Source: Ectocarpus siliculosus (Eukaryota; Sar; Phaeophyceae; Ectocarpales; Ectocarpaceae). Taken from it: a stretch of DNA of 64,000 nucleotides. Each line of letters opens with the position of its first letter. Position 1 is the first letter of the stretch. Made by a program: the position numbers and the translations under genes. The DNA is taken from the NCBI GenBank assembly GCA_000310025.1, contig FN649734.1:5413122-5477121 (forward strand), given 5' to 3'. Positions 11,001 to 20,076 of the stretch are shown piece by piece. The notes beneath the pieces were generated by a model. It ran no database searches and was not told the origin of the DNA. It worked only from the letters and a program-made list of their open reading frames with translations.

Positions 11001-13029
11001 CCCAAACGGGTACAAAGGGAATAACGCATTTAGTTTACAGTTCATAGCAAGAAGCTCCTGCGCAACCGCGCTCGGGACACCAAGCAGGTCGAAGACTGGG
11101 TCCAGCAGCTGCCCCGAACGGAACCGAACGCGGCCGCGGACGTGTCGGACTGCAGCTGGCAAGAACTGGTGCTGGACCTCGTGATATGTGCAACATGCCA
11201 TCAAGTTTCCCCCATCCCTGTGTGTCGCATCGTTGTAATAATCATCGCCACGATGGTTAATACAACGACGCGGCACACAAGGATTGAGGAAATTTGACGA
11301 CAAGTTCAACATATTACCAGGTCCAGCACCAGTTCTTGCTAGCCGCAGTGGTCCTACACGTACGCGACCGCGTTCGGTTCCGTTCGGGGCAGCTGCTGGA
11401 CCCGGTCTTCGACCTGCTTGGTGTCCCGAACGCGGTCGCGAACGAGGAGGGCGCTTGCTTTTTTCATCATGCGAGATGAGTATATGAGCACCATAATCCA
11501 AGACACCTTTCGCTTGACAAGGTTGAAAGTTGAAAGGTCTGCATGGTTTCGAGCAGGAAGGAGGGGTCTGCAAAGACTGAGAGGTAGCGTTTCGGAATCC
11601 CAGTTGGTGATCATTATAGCGTACCCACCTCGTCGATATATAGGACCTACAGTAGGTAGATTTTGCGGAGAGGGCGCTTGTTCTCAATAATTGACAGCGC
11701 AACAGCAAGAGCGGTTTCAAGGCAGAGTAGGCCCTGTGACGTACTGGTCATCAGGTCGCATACCCCATCCACCAGACGGCCTCAAGCATCGCATACCGAC
11801 CTAGAGGCTACGTGTATCATATGGACCACCCCCAAACAGGTACAAAGGGAACAACGCATATTGTTCATAGGAATTTGTGAGATCGACAACAACGCAGCTA
11901 CAACGCTGGGAGACACTCGGTGGCATGTTGCACTTACCACGAAGTCGAGTACCAGCTCCTGCCAGCTGCAGAAGTTCGACACGTCCGCGACCACACCTGG
12001 TTCCGGTCTGGAAACCTGCTGGCCCCGGTCTTCGGCCGGCTTCCCGTCCCTCGTATTCACCCTCTCAGGGTCCTCGGGGGAGGTGTCGACCGAGAACCCC
12101 GCGCCTGTTGGCTCATCGGTAGCCGCTGTTTCGCCAACCACTGCATTGACAACCGCAGCTACCGCTGTATGCCTCTCGTCGGACATCATACCCGCCTCTC
12201 CCGCTGCAAATATGGCCTCGCCATCGCAGACAAACCTGCCATCCCTTGCTCCATCGGTCGAAAATGAAGCCGTAGCTGACGGTTCCAGTGCTGTTCTCAG
12301 CGTCACCTCCGGTGCACCCAAGACCGCCTCCTCATCGCCCATGGGAGCTTCCGACTCCGAATTCTGAACCTGCGACTCAACGTCGGGCATCTCCTCTGTC
12401 GCATCGCCCCCCTCCTCCGTGACGTCATCCCCTTGGTTGGCCACGTCGTCACCAGGCGCAGATGGGGTGCTATCGTCTTCGTCGTCGTGGTAAAAGTAGT
12501 GACCCTTGTCCTCCTGCCGGAACAGGTTGACTATTACAGGATCTACCCCACGGCTGCGAGGGTGCTGGAGACGGGGTGGGAGGGGAGTGGAGAGGGCGTG
12601 CTTGAATATTCATGCCGGAGGGTCCGCTCGGCAATTGAACAAGATGGAGTAAAGCACAGTAGTTGGCACCGACTTCCTCTACGTATATGGATTGAGAGGT
12701 CCCTATGGTACGTAGCATTGGGTACATGCGGTTGAAAGACGGGCCGTTACGGAGAAGGGAAAGCGACATTCATCATTTTCAGCCCGCCAGGTCAGAAATA
12801 TCGTGGCCCAGGGGTGGTAGGGTTAGGGTTAGAGCGTAAATAAATCATCACCCAGGGATGACCAAAAGTTGTGCTTCAACAGCAAGTATGGTCCGTGCTG
12901 CGTAATACCTGCACTGAATTAATAGTATAAGTACAAACTCCGTCTAGCCCAAGCTCTTACCTTCTCCCGCCGCGATCTCTCCATACGAAGGGCTTGCTCC
13001 TTGAGCTCGCGCTTCGACATGTTCAACAC
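8050..13029 (-). CDS. 5' half of orphan multi-exon gene, predicted membrane protein
   Basis: Minus-strand exons with matching phases: 13029-12961, 12513-11938, 10465-10154, 9959-9895, 9535-9360, 9028-8906, 8695-8652, 8562-8374 and 8103-8050. The first carries the basic helix MSKRELKEQALRMERSRREK, whose Met may be the start codon; more 5' exons cannot be excluded. The next two are tandem-duplicated, acidic and disordered, ending in SWQELVLDFV and SWEELVLNLV. Hydrophobic segments follow: LGWMWLAVAALRPLWN, LSVVSGMFLMLLHLRS, and later LGLGGATILVHPLNHILRLL. These suggest a multipass or re-entrant membrane protein. The intron after 9360 seems to use a GC donor. An alternative acceptor at 9576 would add 14 residues but breaks phase with exon 9959-9895. 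No family recognised; same strand and probably the same gene as 7395-1100. Confidence 0.6.
10154..10465 (-). CDS. Duplicated exon, shorter paralogous copy (104 codons)
   Basis: Paralogue of exon 12513-11938, reduced mainly in the middle. It starts DKDDNPPDDATAS, contains EPTGTGFSIS and DRGQQLPRAE, and ends CSWEELVLNLV at a GTT|GTAAGT donor. It splices in phase 0 to the small exon 9959-9895 (DIEEALIEEAPSLKHKVKDR). Compared with the 12.5-kb copy it has lost about 90 codons. Confidence 0.65.
10590..11048. repeat. Tandem duplication unit (left copy) flanking the duplicated exon
   Basis: This stretch matches 11,440-11,880 almost along its whole length in the same orientation. Shared landmarks include ATGCGAGATGAGTAT, GGAGGGGTCTGCAAAGACTG, ATATATAGGACCTACAGTA and CGACCTAGAGGCTACGTG. 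On the minus strand the block after ACCTACTGTAG reads LYIGEVGTVWPNIINW in this copy. The right copy has lost bases there and the frame closes. It may hold a real exon that I cannot phase, or it may be intron. Confidence 0.8.
11060..11446. repeat. Inverted repeat made of duplicated-exon fragments
   Basis: Bases about 11,060-11,175 (plus orientation) and 11,318-11,446 (minus orientation) are near-identical inverted arms of roughly 115-130 bp, separated by about 145 bp. Both correspond to the 3' end of the duplicated exon (the GTCCAGCAGCTGCCCCGAAC block and the CAAGAACTGGTGCTGGACCT block). The right arm keeps a GTAATA donor-like site; the left arm is the only copy in opposite orientation. A transcript through both would form a long hairpin. 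Confidence 0.75.
11440..11880. repeat. Tandem duplication unit (right copy)
   Basis: Direct repeat of 10,590-11,048, as judged from long shared words. Small deletions close the reading frame that is open in the left copy near 10,660-10,812. A second frame stays open here on the minus strand (DGVCDLMTSTSQGLLCLE), matching DLMTSKSQSLLCRE in the left copy, so a coding exon in this part cannot be excluded. Confidence 0.8.
11938..12513 (-). CDS. Duplicated exon, full-length copy (192 codons)
   Basis: This symmetric phase 0-0 exon begins after CCGGCAG and ends at a GTG|GTAAGT donor. It encodes an acidic, probably disordered segment, starting EDKGHYFYHDEDDS and ending with the short helix SWQELVLDFV. 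The paralogous exon at 10465-10154 begins after the same CGGCAG context, shares the EPTGxGFS and DRGQQ blocks and the SWxELVLxxV ending, and keeps the same donor. Because both are multiples of three with identical phases, either or both could be included without disturbing the frame. Confidence 0.65.
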
Positions 13030-14711
13030 CTGCAACAGTTGACCAGCTGTCGCGAAAAAACACCACAGTCCCGTCTGAACGTGGGAGTACGCGCCAGAGG
13101 CAAAAGACAAACGATGCCGATCGTTACCGATTATCGTTGGTGCCGGGTACTTGTTGGTATTCACGCGCAAATGAACGAAATGTAGACAACGAGCAATACT
13201 TCAACACAAGAAAACATTTTCTGAGCCGTACATCACGTGAGAGCTGTCTGTAGTGCCCAGAATTCTTTGATGCTCCTGTGAGGACTTCGCTCGAGATTGA
13301 AAGAACGACCTAACATGTAACCCAGAGCAAGAGGCATCGATCAGTAGGAACGAACAAGCGCAGACTGTACGCACGGCCGACTAAACATTGTGTCCTGCAA
13401 CGTGACTTTCATTTTACTTGGGGGTGGAAGTGCATTTATCACAATCTACTTCGTCGGGGACATTCATGAAGTCGGGCATACTTGCGTCACGGGTATTTAC
13501 TTATGAGAACCTTGATCCACGCGGCAAAAGAGTGCTTGTTGTTCAACGCTGTCACGGAGCGAAGCGGGGCGCTCTTCTTTTTGAAAAGAGCCGCGGAGCG
13601 GGGAGTTGCGATTTATCCGACGGCAACATCTGCACGGGGGGCGGAGTGATTGTTTTTTCTTGGAAACGTCAAGGAGAGGAGCGCAATAACCTGTCGCGCC
13701 GTTACTTTTACGGGGCGTTCACGCTACACACTGTGGCGTGAACCGTACGAGACGACGGTCATGGCGATGGTGCACCGTCAGAGACAAAACAAAAAAACAG
13801 AACGATGCATACATCCGTACCAATAAACGTAGCACTTGAGGTTCGTCAAGTACTTTCGGTTGATCGAGCATCGAGTCATGTGCACGGTGTGTTGTGCGGG
13901 GATGTGCCAGGGACGCATTCGTTGAAAATGTCGCCGCCTGAACAACCCAATCAAACACACAACGCTAGTACCACATCAAGGCTTGTGCTCACAGATAGGG
14001 TCATTTTTTTCCACATCGACGTTCTCCTCCAACCATCCACACACTTCTGCAACCGCACAAAGGCAGTGGAATGCCTCGCTCGCCTCCGCTGTTCGTTTCC
14101 CTATTTAGCACCAATGACTTTGTAACCCCGTGCATATCATGTAGGTGTCTCTGGTACACTCAACAAGGCCTACGTCCACTTGCCCCAACACACGAGCAGC
14201 TTGGGCACATGCACAGCTGTAGCTGTTCAATAGACTGGGTTGAAAGGGTATTTTCCCAATATGTGGTCCAACAACCAGCAAGTCCGGATATATAGCAGAG
14301 CTCGACCTGAGGAAAGGCGTCATTTCTCTGCCCAATGTGGTGGTACACATGATACCGAATAACGGATTGATATTTCTCTGATGGTAGCTGTGCTGTCAAC
14401 GCTAGGGGAGTAAGTTATGCGCCATCACCGCAGAAAGTTGACCGTGAATCCGTGATAAAACACACTTCACGGAAAAAAAAAATCACGGGTTTGGCGGCTG
14501 ATTCTGTGACGGAGTAGAACAATCAGCATCGTAGTCCTCCAAACGGTAACGGTACACCAACACCCTTTCTGGAACACTACCAAAACGAGGACAGAAAGGC
14601 CGGTACAACCTGACGCATTACCACAGCAGCATGTCTATGCCGATACTAACCAGCGGGCAATTCGTTGCGACGGCACGGCTATCCACTATAGATGGTGCCA
14701 TGCTAACTCAC
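13030..14711. other. Non-coding or unresolved stretch
   Basis: I find no exon with convincing acceptor, donor and protein-like composition here. Open frames are short and change strand. If the gene ending at 1,100 has further 5' exons, this is where its intron or promoter would lie. Confidence 0.5.
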
Positions 14712-14851
14712 CTGGTGACATGCCGAATTGTCGGCGAGCTGTCGAGCGAACGTCTCCCCGACGGACTCGACGTACGCCATACCTCAATCTGTGTTAGACA
14801 AACCAGCAGAAATGGGTCGCTTGATTGGTTCCCCGTCGTATCGTTGTACGA
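14712..14851 (-). CDS. Candidate exon, possibly extracellular segment
   Basis: On the minus strand an acceptor (ACAATACAG) opens a frame SYNDTTGNQSSDPFLLV, which continues as CLTQIEVWRTSSPSGRRS and ends at an AG|GTGAGT donor. The upstream frame (LLVGVISNVT) is also open, so the exon may start earlier. It has Asn-X-Ser/Thr motifs, compatible with an extracellular or lumenal location. Phase at its 3' end leaves two bases and does not join directly to the exon at 13,029. Ownership and function are unknown. Confidence 0.3.
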
Positions 14852-15719
14852 CTGTATTGTGACATTAGATATAACACCCACAAGTAATGCCAAGGTAGGC
14901 GCAGTGCAAGACTGCAAGGGTTTGAGATCGTAAAGTTTCGGAGTTCTCGCAAATTCTGAATGAGTCGCAAAATCGAGCGATAGAAAAGCAAGAATGAATG
15001 TTTTGGTTCACATTTCCGCACGGGTAAAAGAGTAGTCACACAGGCGCAGGACAACCCTGGCAAGGACCACTTCGGGCTGAAGGTCGGTTATTTGCTACCG
15101 CGATTTCGGGACTTTGCATTGTCCGTTGTTGTCATAAAGTTACCGACGGTGATGCGATTTCGTGGCAACAACGAAAGGAAGTGAGAAGGAATTTACCTCC
15201 GTGCCACGCGTCGCCAACGTGGGGCAGCAGTTACGGCTAGCAAATAGTGTTCGCCAAGAAATACTCAACGAATGGAGGTAACGTGAGCTCTACGCACCCA
15301 TTTTACAATGCCACATCGTTTGATAGTTTTCGAAACGATCAACGTATCAACATTTGTCACCGGCGTTCGGCACGTTGTATCGCATACGGCAACCCCCGGC
15401 GGCTAGGTCATGAGGCATCGTATCTCCATGGAACGTTCGTGCGCTTGCTTGTGAGAAGGCATTTCTTGAAGCCTTCACGCGCTATCGATCAGAACGCTCC
15501 CGGTAGAGGCTATCGTGAGAGAGAGACAAAACCACATCTGAAGCACTGTTTCAACACCCGGTCGCAGTATCCTGCACCTATCTCCCCGTCTTGCCTCTCT
15601 AGCCGAAGAACTCCGGTCCTGGTCACACGGTGGACGATTCCTCTACAGCGGTTCTGACAAGAGTACGCACGATCAAGCACTTTCTTTCGCTCGCACTCCT
15701 AACACCCCCCGACACTTGT

Positions 15720-16110
15720 GGCTGTGTTGCTGCTGTTGTAGCTATTGTGTTGCTGTTCTTGTTTTCTTCATATTTAGAAACCGTCCTGATCTCTGCTCAG
15801 TACCTTCTATCGCTCGTACTGGTCCAACTGACGTGGATGTTTTCCGTAGTCACAGACCAACGAGAGAAGGTACCTTGTTTGTGTGTGTACTCGGTAGGAT
15901 ACGAATCTCCGAGATCTCCGGGGGTTACGTAGATACCTATGATGGGTGGGTGTGATGGACTTGGCGCGCTAGGTTCTGCTTGCCTCCCCATGTCTCTCAC
16001 TCGTTGATGCAAAGAACTTGAGTCAACCCTTTATGCAGAAACGCCGTCGACAAGAGTCCGCGAGCGTGATAGCGCAGTACAAGCGCCGACACCCTACCAC
16101 GATATCGTGG
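15720..16110 (+). repeat. Dispersed repeat B, copy 1 (left flank of minisatellite)
   Basis: A GTTG-rich start followed by GATCTCTGCTCAGTACCTTC, CCAACTGACGTGGATGT, GTAGTCACAGACCAACGAG and TATGATGGGTGGGTGTGATGG. The segment from about 15,793 to 16,110 recurs in direct orientation at 18,534-18,850 with an offset of about 2,741 bp. Shorter relatives occur at 29,725-29,850 (plus) and 40,895-41,070 (minus). Confidence 0.85.
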
Positions 16111-16258
16111 GCGCAGCTGACGTCCGTAGGGAAAGGTTCGGGAGGTGTTGTCATGTGTGCGGGTTCCTTGGTATTCCAAGCGGTGTACGGAAGGTGGTGT
16201 TAGCTTCATATGAGCATAGGTTGGGCGATTTATAGGGGCTGATAGAGCAGGCAGCGGC

Positions 16259-18335
16259 GGAGAGCCTCAAGCTGCAGGAGGCCCGAAAAGCGGTGGCGGA
16301 GGCGGCCGGGGAGCGGACACTCGCGGCGGGAGCGGCGGCCTCGTGGCAGCACCGGCGGCAGCACCGGCGATCCTCGGCAGCATAATCTTCGCGGCGCCGG
16401 CGGTAGGGGGGACGGCCAGGGCGCAGGAAGCACCGGCGGCAGCACCGGCGGCGAGAGCAGCGACCCCCGGCAGCAGATTCTTCCCCGCGGTGGCAGTCGG
16501 GGGGACGGGCGGGGCGCAGGCACTCGCGCGGGAGCGGCGGAAGCACCGCCGGCAGCACCGGTTAAGAAAGCGGCGACCCACGGCAGCAGAGTCTTCCCCA
16601 CGGCGGTGGTGGGGGAGGCGACCTGGGAGCGGGCACTCGCGGAGGGAGCGGCGGCATCGGCAGCAGTACTGGCTGCGAGAGCAACGGCCCCCCGCAGCAG
16701 AGTCTTCCCGCGGCGACGGTGAGGGAGGCGACCGGGGAGCGGGCACTCGTGGCGGGAGCGGCGGCATCGGCTGCAGCACCGGCAGCGAGAAACGCGACCC
16801 CCGGCAGAAGAGGTTTCCCCGCGGTGGCAGCCGGGGGCATGGCCGGGGCGCAGGCACGCGTGCGGGAGCGGCGGCAGCACCGGCGGCAGTCACCACTGCA
16901 GTACCGGCGGCGAAAGCGGCGACCCACGGCAGCAGAGTCTTCCCCACGGCGGCGACAGCATCGGCGGCGAGAGCAGAGACCCCCGGCAGAAGAGTCTTCC
17001 CACTGGGGCAGTCGGGGGGCGACGGGGGCGCAAGCACTCGCGGGGGGAGCTGCGGCAGCACCGGCGGCAGCACTGACGGCGAGAGTAATGACCCCCAGCA
17101 GCAGAGTCTTCCCCGCGGCGGTGGTAGGGGATAGCGGCCGGCGCACAGGGGCTGGCAGCGTGAGCGGCGGCCTCGGCGGCAGCACCGGCAGCGAGAAAGG
17201 CGACCCCCGGCAGAAGAGGTTTCCCAGCGGTGGCAGCCGGGGGCATGGCCGGGGCGCAGGCACGCGCGCGGGAGCGGCCGTAGCACCAGCGGCAGTACTG
17301 GCGGCAGTACCGGCGGCGAGAATGACGAACCCCAGCAGCAGAGTCTTCCGCGCAGCGGCGTCGGGGAGGCGAACTGGGAGCGGGCACTCGCGGCGGGAGC
17401 GGCGGCATCGACGGCAGCACCGGCGGCGAGAGCAGCGACCCACGGAAGCAGAGTCTTCCCCGCGGTGACGGTGGGGGAGGCGGCCGGGGAGCAGGAACTC
17501 GCGGCGGGAGCGGCGACATCGGCGGCAGCACCGGCGGCGAAAGCAGCGACCCACGGCAGCAGAGTCTTCCCCGTGGTTGCGGTGGGGGGGGCAGCCGGGG
17601 AGCGGGCACCCGCGGCGGGAGCGACGGCAGCACGGGCGGCAGCACCGGCGGCGAGAGCAACGACCCCCAGCAGCAGAGTCTTCCCCGCAGCGGCGGTGGG
17701 GAGGGCGAACTGCGAGCGGGCACTCGTAGCAGGAGCGGCGGCAGCACCGGCGGCAGCACCGGCGGCAAGAGAGGCAACCCCCGGCAGCAGAGTCTTCCCC
17801 GCCGCGGCAGCATGGGAGATGGCCGGGGTGCAGGCACTCGCGCGGGAGCGGCGGCAGCACCGGCGGCAGGACCGGCGGCGAAAGCGGCGACCCCCAGCAG
17901 CATGTCTTCCCTGCGGTGACGGTGGGGGAGGCGACCGGGGAGCGGGCACTCGGAGCGGGAGCGGCGGCATCGGCTGCAGCACCGGCGGCGAGAGAGCTGA
18001 CCCCTGGCAGCAGAGTCTTCCCCGCGGCGGTGGTGGGGGACAGCGTCCGGGGCACAGGGACTGGCGGCCGGAGCGGCGACATCGGCTGCAGCACCGGCGG
18101 CGAGAGCGACGACCCCTGGCAGCAGAGTCTTCCCAGCGGCGGCAGTGGGGAGGGCGAACTGCGAGCGGGCACTCGTAGCAGGAGCGGCGGCAGCACCGGC
18201 GGCGAGAGAGGCAACCCCCGGCAGCAGAGTCCTCCCCGCGGTGACGGTGGGGGAGGCGACCGGGGAGGAGGTAATCGCGGCGGGAGCGACGACATCGGCG
18301 GCAGCAACGACGGCGAGATCGGGGGCTTCTGCGAT
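16259..18335. repeat. GC-rich minisatellite, about 18 units of ~109 bp
   Basis: The block GGCAGCAGAGTCTTCCCCG (or a close variant) recurs near 16375, 16468, 16582, 16697, 16803, 16930, 16985, 17098, 17210, 17334, 17446, 17557, 17674, 17785, 17900, 18007, 18119 and 18222. The mean spacing is about 109 bp. Each unit also contains GCGGCGGGAGCGGCGGCA and GGGGAGCGGGCACTCG blocks and a variable number of GGCAGCACC triplets. Long frames stay open on both strands (over 570 codons on minus), but they shift between units. The plus-strand entry reads helix-like (SLKLQEARKAVAEAAGERTL) after TTTATAG, and the array could derive from a coding repeat of about 37 residues. No conserved start, stop or flanking exon supports a gene. 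Confidence 0.9.
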
Positions 18336-18499
18336 TAAGACGAAGTGTTGGATGGATTGGATTTGGGGGGGGAGCAAAAATGCAGCAGGGGGGCCGTTAA
18401 GGTGTTAACTTTTGGGAGAAAATGCAAGAGGGCGGCTGTTAAGAAACCCACGTTGTCTCGATGTTTGACAAACGGCATAGTTGGTGAAAGTTCACTCTG

Positions 18500-18850
18500 G
18501 CGTTTTTTAGTTCGCCGGTTTTTTTACCTTTCTCTGCTCAGTACCTTCTATCGCTCGTGCTGATCCAACTGACGTGGATGTCGTCCGCAGTCACAGACCA
18601 ACGAGAGAAGATCCCTTGTTTGTGTGTGTACTCGGTAGGATACGAATCTCCAAGATCTCTGGGGGTTACGCAGATATATATGATGGGTGGGTGTGATGGA
18701 ATTGACGCGTTAGGCTGTGCTTGCCTGCTCATGTCTCTCACTCGTTTGTAAAAGGAACGTGAGTCATCCTTTGTGCAAAAATACTCTCGAAAAGAAGAGC
18801 CCTCGAGCGCGATAACGCCTTACACGCGCCGACACTCTCAGCATACCTGA
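18500..18850 (+). repeat. Dispersed repeat B, copy 2 (right flank of minisatellite)
   Basis: Direct copy of 15,793-16,110 with scattered substitutions. It carries the same GTAGGATACGAATCTCC and ATGTCTCTCACTCGTT blocks. Together the two copies bracket the minisatellite like long terminal repeats. However, I see no TG...CA ends, primer-binding site or retroelement coding sequence between them. Confidence 0.85.
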
Positions 18851-20076
18851 CCCATTCTATGAAAATTGAATAGAAACCGAAGGACCCAGAGCAATTAAAA
18901 TATAGCAGTACGTTATCAAAACAAACAGCCGCCGAACAGTCAGACATCGCAACGGGCTTGGCATGCACACAAAAGAGATGGACAAAGGAGATCGACAAGT
19001 AGAGCCCACAGTTTCCCACTGGACACGGGAGGCCACGCAAAAAAAATAACACGGCAGTAAACTCGCATGATTCTATCATCTATGCCTACTATGTACCGTA
19101 GTCTACGGCGTCGTACCCCTCCCCAGAAAGTCGTACCCCACCCCCCACCCCCGGAAGTTCGGCAACTAACTGTCGTTGTACCCCCGAGCGTGATTGTTTT
19201 TCCGATAAAACATTAGTCCTCCGCCCCCTTTTTGTGTACAAGGGGGGAAACGTTTCAGCCATTTTGTTTTAGAACCCCCACAACTTTCTTCGGACGATTT
19301 TTCACTACTAGTGAGTATGTTACCGATCACAACGCGCCAGAGCTGACGCACTTAGAGTTCTTTGATATCTTACGTGTTTGGGACGGGTCATCCGTGGAAC
19401 ACTTGCTCGTATTTTTTGTCCATTGGCGGGAACACTAAGTGTGTGAACGTATGTTGTCAATTTCGCTGCTCCGCCCAACGGTAATCACCGGGGTATTCAC
19501 GGGAACCCCCCTCCATCTTAAAAAATATTTATTTACCCCCCGGGGGAGCACATTCCAGAGGCAAGTTTATCCCCTCTCCGGGGGTAGAAGCGGGGTGTTT
19601 TCATGTTTTCATGGTCGGTGGGTTTGCACCGGCCATGCCATGCAATAACGTGCGGGGGGATCATGACCAAGGCAAAAAATACCAGTATGTGCTCATTCCA
19701 AACCCCATAATCCCATTTTTATCCCTCCTCCACATCCCTACTCTGGCGGAAAATTCCATGCCAGGTTCTCTCAGGCCAGCCTCTGCGGATAGTGTGGACC
19801 GTTTTCATCGCACAATCAACAGTGTTTTGTTGTACAGCACTGCTGCTGCAGTATAACGATCAAGAAACTCTTCTCTGCACTCAATTCAACAAAAAATACA
19901 GAAACACATTGGCGGGGTGATCGTTATCTGTAGAATGAGCGCTCGCGGGAGATACATATAGCTTGTTTGTAGGCTACTGGCTTCCATTAAACAAACAGGA
20001 GATGCTGCGAGGATAATGTTGTTGTTGAGCTACAGCAGTAGTAGTCGTGTTGGTTGAGGTCGAAATGTAACAACCG
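18851..20076. other. No supported gene
   Basis: AT-richer sequence with short open frames only. A stretch near 19,110-19,160 repeats GTACCCC-like words and 19,200-19,640 alternates C/G runs and T-rich segments. I see no splice-flanked exon and no RNA gene. Confidence 0.4.

Noticed and set aside
12815-12835. Telomere-like GGTTAGGGTTAGAG
   Set aside because: Only about two units, inside an ordinary intergenic or intronic stretch; too short to claim an interstitial telomere.
16267-18307. Minus-strand frames of 571 and 581 codons rich in Cys, Arg and Pro
   Set aside because: They are products of the minisatellite, overlap in different frames, and have no exon borders; I list the repeat rather than a gene.
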